Positions 1 to 5,475 of a DNA stretch of 6,410 bases are shown piece after piece. This DNA comes from CAZVFE01 sp964626405 (GTDB lineage: Bacteria > Bacteroidota > Bacteroidia > Cytophagales > Spirosomataceae). Numbering within the stretch: position 1 is the first letter of the stretch; the number at the start of each line of letters is the position of its first letter. A model generated the notes under the pieces. The model was not told where the DNA came from. It saw nothing but the letters and a program-made list of their open reading frames with translations, and searched no databases. A program made the translations under genes and the position numbers. The stretch lies in NCBI GenBank assembly GCA_964626405.1, contig CAZVFE010000083.1, positions 1 through 6,410 on the forward strand, in the 5' to 3' direction.

Positions 1-22
1 TTCACTATTACTAATTTTTTAT

Positions 23-30
23 TATCTTTG
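23..30 (+). promoter_or_regulatory. Bacteroidota-type -7 promoter box for the riboswitch and receptor transcript
   Basis: TATCTTTG is an exact match to the TAnnTTTG -7 element used by the primary sigma factor of Bacteroidota. Transcription would begin about 7 nt downstream, near 36-38, which is where the P1 stem of the TPP aptamer begins. That coincidence supports the call. No good TTTG -33 element is visible; TTCA at 1-4 lies at a plausible distance, and the window edge limits what can be seen. The exact transcription start is inferred. Confidence 0.6.
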
Positions 31-36
31 TTTCAT

Positions 37-115
37 CAAAAAGGGGTGCCTGAAAATAAGGGCTGAGATTATACCCGTTGAACCTGATGCAGGTAATGCT
101 GCCGAAGGGATTTTG
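37..115 (+). ncRNA. TPP riboswitch aptamer (THI box)
   Basis: This cis-acting RNA binds thiamin pyrophosphate and lowers expression of the downstream gene. The conserved landmarks are all present and in order: GGGGTGCC (43-50), GGCTGAGA (61-68), ACCCG (73-77), ACCTGAT (82-88), GGTAATG (92-98) and the closing GAAGGGA (104-110). The helices can be drawn by eye: P1 CAAAA 37-41 with TTTTG 111-115, P2 GGGT 44-47 with ACCC 73-76, P3 GCC 48-50 with GGC 61-63, P4 CCT 83-85 with AGG 106-108, and P5 GCAG 89-92 with CTGC 99-102. P3 is short and has no extra arm. The element lies between a -7 promoter box and the receptor start, about 75 nt before the ATG. TPP riboswitches ahead of outer-membrane receptors are known in this phylum. 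Confidence 0.96.
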
Positions 116-147
116 TCTTGTTTCATTTTATTGATAAAATCACAACG

Positions 148-192
148 CCTTTTTGATCGTAATAAATGTTTTACTTAAACTAAAAGTACGAT
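148..192 (+). promoter_or_regulatory. Putative expression platform of the TPP riboswitch (start-codon hairpin)
   Basis: ATCGTA at 156-161 is perfectly complementary to TACGAT at 187-192. The second arm includes the first two bases of the receptor ATG, so a hairpin with a 25-nt loop could hide the start codon. The segment just before and into the left arm (148-157) is also perfectly complementary to 35-44, the 5' side of aptamer helix P1. The two foldings compete at 156-157. No GC-rich hairpin followed by a U-run is present, so control of translation is more likely than intrinsic termination. The pairings are seen in the sequence; the switching mechanism is inferred. Confidence 0.45.
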
Positions 193-2590
193 GAAAAGTA
201 GTATTAAAATTTTGTCTTTTGTGATGGGAATTGCGTTTTCTGCCCATTCACAGAATCTTTCGATTCAATCAAGCGTGTATGACCAAGAGGATAATCAAGC
301 TCTTTGGGGAACAAATGTTCAAGTTATTGGAACTTCAAAAGGAACGATCACCGACAAAAATGGTGATTTTAAACTTTCGGGGTTAAATCCTACCGACAGT
401 CTTTCGATTCATTTTATTGGATATGAAACTATTCAAATTTTAGCAAGAGAATTACCTGCAAAAATTGGTTTGGCTAAACAAACAATTTTGAATGATGAGG
501 TTGTGGTAAATGCTTTAATGGCGAATAATTTTTCACCTATGGCATTTACCAATATTGGAAAGGCCCAAATTCAAAAATTAAATTTAGGACAGGATATTCC
601 TCTTTTATTGAATTTTCTTCCATCCATGGTGACAACCTCTGATGCAGGTGCAGGAATTGGTTATACGGGTTTAAGAATTAGAGGTACCGATGCCACAAGA
701 ATCAATGTAACGATTAATGGTATTCCTTTAAATGATTCTGAATCGCAAGGTTTATATTGGGTAAATATGCCAGATATGGCCAGTTCGGTTTCAAATATCC
801 AGGTGCAAAGAGGGGTAGGTACTTCTACCAATGGGGCATCTGCGTTTGGCGGTTCCGTTCATGTAAATACCAATAATTATGAGCCTGAACCTTATGCCCA
901 AATTGCTAGTTCTGGCGGTTCTTTTGGCACAATAAAAAATACTTTAAAATTAGGAACGGGTTTATTTGCCAAAAAATTCACTTTTGATCTTCGCCTATCT
1001 AAAATTAATTCAGATGGTTATATCGATCGGGCAAGTTCAGATTTAAAATCCTTGTATTCAACCTTAGGATATTTTGGAAAAAAATCAATAATCCGATTAA
1101 ATTACTTTACCGGTAAAGAAATAACCTACCAGTCGTGGTATGGCACCCCCGAAGCTAGAGTGAATAATGATATAGAGGGTATGATTGCCTTTATCACTAG
1201 AAATCCACTTTCAGAAGCAGAAACAAAGAATTTATTTGAATCTGGTAGAACCTATAATTTTTATACTTATGAAAATCAGGTGGATAATTATGCTCAAGAT
1301 CATTATCAATTACTTACTCACCATGATTTAGGGAAGAATTGGGATATGGATCTGAATTTCCATTATACCTATGGAAGAGGATACTACGAAGAATTTAAAA
1401 ATTATCCAAACCTAAGCTTGTATGGAATTTATTCTAAAATTTTTGTTGAAAATTTAGTCAGACGAAAATGGTTGGATAATGATTTTTATGGTACAACTTA
1501 TAATTTTCATTACGATAATAAAAAAGGGTTTGATTGGGTTATCGGAGGGGCTTGGAATAAATATGTGGGTAGACATTTTGGAAGAATCATTGCCCCTGAG
1601 GTCATTCAAGGAATAGAATGGTATCGTTCTTTATCTCATAAAAGAGATTTTAACCTTTATTCAAAAATGAATTTAGCTTTAAATGATAAATTATCAGGAT
1701 TTTTGGATCTTCAAGCGAGGTTAATCACTTATTCAACAAAAGGAACAAAGGATTATCAAATTCCAATGGACATAAATGAAACCTTCTCCTTTTTTAATCC
1801 GAAGTTTGGTTTAAATTATCAGGTTGGTGAATCTTCCAAATTATATGGATCTTTTGCTCGGGGGGCCAAAGAACCAAGCAGAAATGATTTTGTGGATAAT
1901 TTGAACAAGGCTCCAAAGCCTGAGAAATTATCCGATATAGAATTTGGATTTGAAGGAAACGGAAAAGGTTATACTTTCCAAGCAAATGCTTATTGGATGA
2001 ATTATACCGATCAATTGGTTTTAACTGGTAGATTGAATAATGTAGGAGAGCCAATTCGTGAAAATGTAGCAAAATCCTATCGAATGGGCTTGGAATTAGT
2101 AGGTGGACTAAAATTAGCAAATAATTTAACATGGCAGGGGAATTTGACATTATCCAGAAATAAAGTTCAGGATTATACGGAAATCGTATTTGATTATGGG
2201 GCCAATCAAGAGGTTTCAATATCGCATACCAATACAGATATCGCCTATTCACCTAATATTATTGGAGGAAGCCAGATTAAATACCTATTAAGAAATTGGG
2301 AGATAAACCTCAATACGAAATACGTTGGTGCCCAATATTTAGATAATACTTCAAGTTCCAATAGAAAGATGTCTGCCTATTGGACTCAAGATATCTTAAT
2401 TCAAAAAACAATTCCTGCTAAATGGGCAAAGGATTTAAAATTGAATTTATTAGTTAATAATGTCTTCAATCGTTTATATAGTTCGAATGGATATACTTGG
2501 GGATATATTTATGAGGGAAGAGTGATTGAAAACTTCTTATATCCCCAAGCTGGGATTAATTTCTTAGCTGGATTAAATCTGAGAATTTAA
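191..2590 (+). CDS. TonB-dependent outer-membrane receptor, predicted thiamin/thiamin-derivative transporter
   Basis: This complete 799-residue receptor should carry its substrate across the outer membrane using TonB-ExbBD energy. Residues 1 to about 20 form a Sec signal peptide (charged MKSSIK start, hydrophobic core, cut near AHS-Q). Residues 24-95 are a carboxypeptidase-regulatory-like beta-sandwich typical of Bacteroidota receptors. The TonB-box region NDEVVVNA follows at 101-108. The plug spans about 115-228, with GLRIRGTDATRINV, NGIPLNDSES, VNMPDMASS and the closing QVQRGVG...AFGGSVHV pattern. The rest is a 22-stranded beta-barrel ending in GLNLRI. The ATG at 191 fits the signal peptide, and no Shine-Dalgarno sequence precedes it. 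The substrate is inferred from the TPP riboswitch in its leader, not from the protein alone; TPP-riboswitch-linked receptors of this kind are established as thiamin transporters in Bacteroides. No inner-membrane pnuT-like or thiamin kinase gene follows, so it stands as a single-gene unit. Confidence 0.93.
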   Translation: MKSSIKILSFVMGIAFSAHSQNLSIQSSVYDQEDNQALWGTNVQVIGTSKGTITDKNGDFKLSGLNPTDSLSIHFIGYETIQILARELPAKIGLAKQTILNDEVVVNALMANNFSPMAFTNIGKAQIQKLNLGQDIPLLLNFLPSMVTTSDAGAGIGYTGLRIRGTDATRINVTINGIPLNDSESQGLYWVNMPDMASSVSNIQVQRGVGTSTNGASAFGGSVHVNTNNYEPEPYAQIASSGGSFGTIKNTLKLGTGLFAKKFTFDLRLSKINSDGYIDRASSDLKSLYSTLGYFGKKSIIRLNYFTGKEITYQSWYGTPEARVNNDIEGMIAFITRNPLSEAETKNLFESGRTYNFYTYENQVDNYAQDHYQLLTHHDLGKNWDMDLNFHYTYGRGYYEEFKNYPNLSLYGIYSKIFVENLVRRKWLDNDFYGTTYNFHYDNKKGFDWVIGGAWNKYVGRHFGRIIAPEVIQGIEWYRSLSHKRDFNLYSKMNLALNDKLSGFLDLQARLITYSTKGTKDYQIPMDINETFSFFNPKFGLNYQVGESSKLYGSFARGAKEPSRNDFVDNLNKAPKPEKLSDIEFGFEGNGKGYTFQANAYWMNYTDQLVLTGRLNNVGEPIRENVAKSYRMGLELVGGLKLANNLTWQGNLTLSRNKVQDYTEIVFDYGANQEVSISHTNTDIAYSPNIIGGSQIKYLLRNWEINLNTKYVGAQYLDNTSSSNRKMSAYWTQDILIQKTIPAKWAKDLKLNLLVNNVFNRLYSSNGYTWGYIYEGRVIENFLYPQAGINFLAGLNLRI

Positions 2591-3324
2591 AGTGACATAA
2601 TATCTTTAAAGCGAATGGATTGCCTTCTAGATATTTCTATTTTTTCTTCTTTGGGGCCTGTGAGGGTTACTTGCAGGCCACCAGAGAACCAAGGTTCAAT
2701 TTTATCAATATATTGAAGATTTATGATATGTTTTCTATTCGCTCTAAAGAATGATTTAGGGTCTAATTTATCTTCCAAAGCATTTAAAGATTTTAGGATA
2801 AGGGGTTTTTGATCATCAAAATACAGGCGAACATAATTTCCCAAAGACTCAAATAAACGTACTTTTTCCAATTTTACGAACCAGCATTTTTCTCCATCCT
2901 TCACAAATATTTGATCCGTAATTTTAAGAAATTTAGGATCAACATCATTTGAACCAATTGCTTTTTCTTTTTCTTTTGTTTTTTCAAGTTTATTAATTGC
3001 CTCAGAAAGCCTTCCTAGTTCAATGGGTTTTAATAAATAATCGAGGGCATTTACCTCAAAAGCCTTTAAGGCATATTCATCATAAGCAGTTGTGAAAATT
3101 ACATGAGGCATTGCTCCATCAAATTCCTCCAAAAATTCAAAACCGGTTTTTTCTGGCATTTGAATATCAAGGAAAATAACATCTGGTTGATGTTCCTCTA
3201 CTAAAGTTTGGGCTTCAATAGCATTGTTCGATTCTGCAATTACTTCAATAGTTGGAAAATTTTCCAATAATCTTTTTAACTCATTGCGGGCTAGTCGTTC
3301 GTCGTCTACAATTAATGCTTTCAT
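2587..3324 (-). CDS. LytTR-family response regulator transcription factor
   Basis: This 245-residue cytoplasmic DNA-binding regulator is the partner of the kinase just upstream. The receiver domain (1 to about 118) has the acidic pair D7/D8, phospho-acceptor D53 in FLDIQMP, the TTA switch segment at 78-80 and K99 in LLKP. A lysine/glutamate-rich linker (112-121) leads to a LytTR domain (about 135-243) with the family signatures SLGNYVRLY, FFRANRKHIINL and ISRRQSIRFK. I chose the ATG at 3324, 2 nt after the kinase TGA, which gives the usual MKALIVDDE start. A TTG at 3330 would add two residues and overlap the kinase stop, and is less likely. The gene ends in a TTAA that it shares with the convergent receptor stop. 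Its target genes cannot be deduced; many systems of this type regulate a neighbouring transporter or their own operon. Confidence 0.95.
   Translation of the reverse strand: MKALIVDDERLARNELKRLLENFPTIEVIAESNNAIEAQTLVEEHQPDVIFLDIQMPEKTGFEFLEEFDGAMPHVIFTTAYDEYALKAFEVNALDYLLKPIELGRLSEAINKLEKTKEKEKAIGSNDVDPKFLKITDQIFVKDGEKCWFVKLEKVRLFESLGNYVRLYFDDQKPLILKSLNALEDKLDPKSFFRANRKHIINLQYIDKIEPWFSGGLQVTLTGPKEEKIEISRRQSIRFKDIMSL
2655..2679 (+). other. Strong RNA hairpin beyond the receptor stop, inside the antisense regulator gene
   Basis: GGCCTGTGAG (2655-2664) and CTTGCAGGCC (2670-2679) form a 10-bp stem around a 5-nt GGTTA loop when transcribed on the plus strand. Eight pairs are Watson-Crick and two are G-U. 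It starts 65 nt after the receptor stop codon. On the minus strand the two wobble pairs become A/C mismatches, so the helix is complete only in RNA reading out of the receptor gene. No U-run follows it, so it is not a standard intrinsic terminator. It may act as a 3'-end stabiliser or Rho-linked stop, or simply reflect the coding of the LytTR domain. Confidence 0.35.
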
Positions 3325-3326
3325 AA

Positions 3327-4349
3327 TCAACTAATATATTTAAATTTTACTGTGGCAAGTACATTATTTTTGTTGAATGGTTCCAAATTCAATTGAGCGG
3401 TAGAACCGAATATTAATTCTAATCGTTGTTTTGTAATATCTGTTCCAAAACCAGATTCTGGATTTTCCAAACCTACTAATTTTCCGGGATTTATTACCTT
3501 AATCAAAATGAATTCATCAATTTTTTGAATGGAAATCGTAATTTTTCCACCTTTAATAGTTTTGGAAATTCCATGTTTAATTGAATTTTCAACCAAAGTC
3601 TGCAGAATCATGGGCGGAATTAATCCGTTTTTTGTTTCATCCGAAATATCAAATTCCCATTCCAACCTTTCTTCATACCGAATTTTTTCAAGGGCTAGAT
3701 AATCTTTCACAGTTTCAATTTCTTCCTTTATAGGAATGAGATTTTGTCTATCTGCGAGTAGGGAGTTGCGAAGGAGTTTGGAAAGTTTGGTAATAGCTGA
3801 TTCGGCTTTTTCCGGACTTTCATGGATTAGGCTTCTAATTCCGTTTAGGGCATTAAAGACAAAATGAGGGTTCATTTGTGTTCGAAGCATTTTTCCCTCC
3901 GTGGCACGGATTGTCATTTCTAGGTTTTGGTTTTTCATCTGCATTTCAGCTTTTTTATTTGAATATTGGTAGATAAAATAAATTAGCTGCCAAATTGCGA
4001 TGGGTTTACTAAAATCTAGAATGACTTGTAAAAAAGTAAAGGTGCTGATATTGATTGAATAACTCTCCTCCAAAATTAGAGCATCAATTGGGAGGTTAAT
4101 CATCGTGAAAATAAAGGACAATAATACGAGGGAAAGAATTTCGTAAGGGATGAGTTTTTTTAAGGGAAATTCTTGCCAAGACTGTTTATTATAGATAATT
4201 CTATAGGAATGGGTTAGAAATATACCGAGAATAATATTGAAAATTCCCGAAAATAGCCATTCTATTCTCCATCCAAAATTTTGCGTATAGACAAGCGTCT
4301 CATTTAATGACCAAAGCGTCCAACCCAAAATTTGAAATAACCAATACAT
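3327..4349 (-). CDS. LytS/YehU-type membrane sensor histidine kinase
   Basis: This 340-residue kinase would autophosphorylate and pass phosphate to the regulator encoded 2 nt downstream. Four hydrophobic segments (about 3-20, 31-52, 66-88 and 104-128) form a compact membrane domain with almost no extracytoplasmic sensor. A short charged coiled coil (132-155) leads to the His_kinase domain (PF06580 type): the H box is TQMNPHFVFNALNGI with phospho-accepting H162. The ATPase domain carries the N box LVENSIKHG (N255) and a glycine box at 299-310. That box reads SGFGTDITKQRL instead of the common GxGLxN form, so the usual asparagine is replaced by isoleucine. The ATG lies 1 nt after the stop of the upstream phosphatase gene, indicating co-transcription. 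The stimulus is unknown. Confidence 0.94.
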   Translation of the reverse strand: MYWLFQILGWTLWSLNETLVYTQNFGWRIEWLFSGIFNIILGIFLTHSYRIIYNKQSWQEFPLKKLIPYEILSLVLLSFIFTMINLPIDALILEESYSINISTFTFLQVILDFSKPIAIWQLIYFIYQYSNKKAEMQMKNQNLEMTIRATEGKMLRTQMNPHFVFNALNGIRSLIHESPEKAESAITKLSKLLRNSLLADRQNLIPIKEEIETVKDYLALEKIRYEERLEWEFDISDETKNGLIPPMILQTLVENSIKHGISKTIKGGKITISIQKIDEFILIKVINPGKLVGLENPESGFGTDITKQRLELIFGSTAQLNLEPFNKNNVLATVKFKYIS

Positions 4350-4350
4350 C

Positions 4351-4992
4351 TTATATGCTATCTTTTAAATTTTTCAAATGTTCAATATTGCATTCATCCA
4401 TAATTTCAATAGAATTTTTATCATAGTCAAAAACTAAATGATAAAGGCATAGATTTTGGTGACGAAATTTGTCCATTTCATGGAGGGGGCAATTTGTCAA
4501 TAGGGTCAATAAAATTCGTATGGCTCTACCGTGCATAGCCATTAAAATATTTTCTTCGTCTCGTCTAGAAAAAATAATGTCTAGCACTGGTTTTTGTCGA
4601 GCAATTACATCTTCCGGACTTTCTCCGTCTGCGCATTGGATATGGGTATTGCCATTTCTCCATTCATAAATCAGGTTTTTATAATACCTATTTCCTTCAG
4701 AATTAATAATTTGTCCTTCTTTATTTCCCCAGGAGATTTCATTTAGGCCTTCATATTGTTCCCAGGGGATGCCTTTTTCAATGAATTTTTGAACGGATTG
4801 GTGGGTTCTTTTTAATTTGGAAGTATAGATTTTATGAATAGGGAGGGAATGATAGGATTCAAAAAATGCTTGGGCTTGTTTTTTTCCTAGTTCGTTTAGA
4901 TCTGAATCTATTCCACAACCTTGAACGACTCCTTTTCTATTATAATCTGTTTCTCCGTGGCGAATTAAGTATATATTTTTTTTTGATGACAT
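4351..4992 (-). CDS. Histidine phosphatase family protein (phosphoglycerate mutase-like)
   Basis: This 213-residue cytoplasmic enzyme belongs to the branch-1 histidine phosphatase superfamily. The phosphohistidine loop LIRHGET sits at 9-15 with catalytic H12. R62 in KLKRTHQS, the probable proton donor E85 in LNEISWGNKEG, and the second catalytic histidine H154 in AMHGRAIR complete the phosphate pocket. The length is normal for small phosphatases of this family, such as alpha-ribazole phosphatase or broad-specificity sugar-phosphate phosphatases, and is less like dimeric glycolytic mutase. The natural substrate cannot be read from the sequence. It is the first gene of the minus-strand operon, with its stop 1 nt before the kinase ATG. 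The ATG at 4992 places RHG close to the N terminus, as expected. There is no signal peptide. Confidence 0.9.
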   Translation of the reverse strand: MSSKKNIYLIRHGETDYNRKGVVQGCGIDSDLNELGKKQAQAFFESYHSLPIHKIYTSKLKRTHQSVQKFIEKGIPWEQYEGLNEISWGNKEGQIINSEGNRYYKNLIYEWRNGNTHIQCADGESPEDVIARQKPVLDIIFSRRDEENILMAMHGRAIRILLTLLTNCPLHEMDKFRHQNLCLYHLVFDYDKNSIEIMDECNIEHLKNLKDSI

Positions 4993-5001
4993 ATATTTAT
5001 T

Positions 5002-5009
5002 TATTTTTG
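5002..5009 (+). promoter_or_regulatory. Candidate -7 promoter box for menI-menF
   Basis: TATTTTTG matches TAnnTTTG exactly and lies 39 nt before the menI ATG. A TTTG at 4982-4985 could be the -33 element, but the 16-nt spacer is slightly short for this class. Transcription would start near 5016, giving a leader of about 33 nt. Confidence 0.45.
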
Positions 5010-5028
5010 AGGAATTAGATTTTCCTGA
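5008..5028. promoter_or_regulatory. Operator-like inverted repeat in the divergent region
   Basis: TGAGGAA (5008-5014) and TTCCTGA (5022-5028) are inverted copies with one mismatched pair (G5009/G5027), separated by 7 nt. The repeat begins at the end of the candidate plus-strand -7 box and covers the expected menI transcription start, where a bound repressor could act. It is also downstream of the candidate minus-strand promoter. Whether any protein binds here is unknown, and the AT-rich context makes chance a real alternative. Confidence 0.25.
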
Positions 5029-5041
5029 AAGAATAAATTTA

Positions 5042-5049
5042 CAAAATTA
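5042..5049 (-). promoter_or_regulatory. Candidate -7 promoter box for the phosphatase-kinase-regulator operon
   Basis: On the minus strand this reads TAATTTTG, an exact TAnnTTTG match. It lies 49 nt upstream of the phosphatase ATG and overlaps the first base of the menI start codon. No convincing TTTG -33 element is seen. If used, transcription would start near 5035, and the two divergent transcripts would overlap slightly at their 5' ends. Confidence 0.35.
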
Positions 5050-5474
5050 TGTTTAAAGTTAATCGAAGTATTGAGGAGTTAAATGAATGGTGCAAGGGAA
5101 ATATGTTGGAACATTTGGGAATTAAATTCCTTGAGGTATGTCCGGAATATTTAAAGGCGAGTATGCCTGTGGATCATCGAACCAAACAGCCATTTGGTTT
5201 GTTACATGGTGGAGCATCTGTTGTATTATCTGAAACTTTGGGTTCTGTTGCAACGGCATTTGCGGTGGAGGATTATACGAAGGAGGTTGGAGTAGGAGTA
5301 GAGATTAATGCGAATCATTTAAAATCGGTTACTTCTGGAACAGTCATTGGAATTTGCACACCAATAAGGCTAGGGAGGAAGATTCAGGTTTTTGAAACGA
5401 AGATTTATAATGAGGAAGAGGAATTGATATGTGTGAGTAGGTTAACCTGTGCAATTGTACCATTGAGGTCATAA
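5049..5474 (+). CDS. menI: 1,4-dihydroxy-2-naphthoyl-CoA thioesterase (hotdog fold)
   Basis: This 141-residue cytoplasmic enzyme should hydrolyse DHNA-CoA to 1,4-dihydroxy-2-naphthoate in menaquinone synthesis. It is a PaaI/4HBT-type hotdog thioesterase of normal length. From residue 36 the pattern A.MPVD.RT.QPFGLLHGGAS, continuing to ETLGS at 62-66, closely follows the E. coli YdiI (MenI) sequence as I remember it. E62 is the expected catalytic carboxylate, and Q47, H53 and G54-G55 lie in the active-site segment. The later LGR at 108-110, within TPIRLGRK, also matches. The ATG at 5049 gives an N terminus that aligns with YdiI through the shared EELNE/DELNA and HLGI segments. The menF start lies 1 nt after the stop, which supports a menaquinone role over phenylacetate or general acyl-CoA thioesterase activity. 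Substrate choice in this family is broad, so the context carries weight. Confidence 0.88.
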   Translation: MFKVNRSIEELNEWCKGNMLEHLGIKFLEVCPEYLKASMPVDHRTKQPFGLLHGGASVVLSETLGSVATAFAVEDYTKEVGVGVEINANHLKSVTSGTVIGICTPIRLGRKIQVFETKIYNEEEELICVSRLTCAIVPLRS

Positions 5475-5475
5475 T

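Noticed and set aside
1..22. Possible end of an upstream gene
   Set aside because: The stretch is too short and AT-rich to support any coding call; it is simply the region upstream of the promoter box.
125..140. ATTTTAT/ATAAAAT inverted repeat in the riboswitch leader as a terminator
   Set aside because: It is made of A-T pairs with almost no loop and is not followed by a U-run, so it is too weak for intrinsic termination.
1794..2252. 152-codon open frame on the minus strand opposite the receptor barrel
   Set aside because: It lies wholly inside a well-supported gene, its translation has no recognisable domain, and it looks like an antisense shadow of AT-rich coding sequence.
3325..3330. 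TTG at 3330 as the start of the response regulator
   Set aside because: The ATG at 3324 gives the usual MKALIVDDE receiver start and sits 2 nt after the kinase stop. The TTG would only add two residues.
4469..4669. 66-codon plus-strand frame opposite the phosphatase gene
   Set aside because: It overlaps the conserved phosphatase codons, including the second catalytic histidine region, and has no promoter or family resemblance.
5055..5083. Two AGTTAA copies (5057-5062 and 5077-5082) resembling a LytTR direct-repeat site
   Set aside because: The 20-nt period is close to, but not the same as, the usual LytTR spacing. Only the first copy fits the wider consensus, and both are codons of the menI N terminus.
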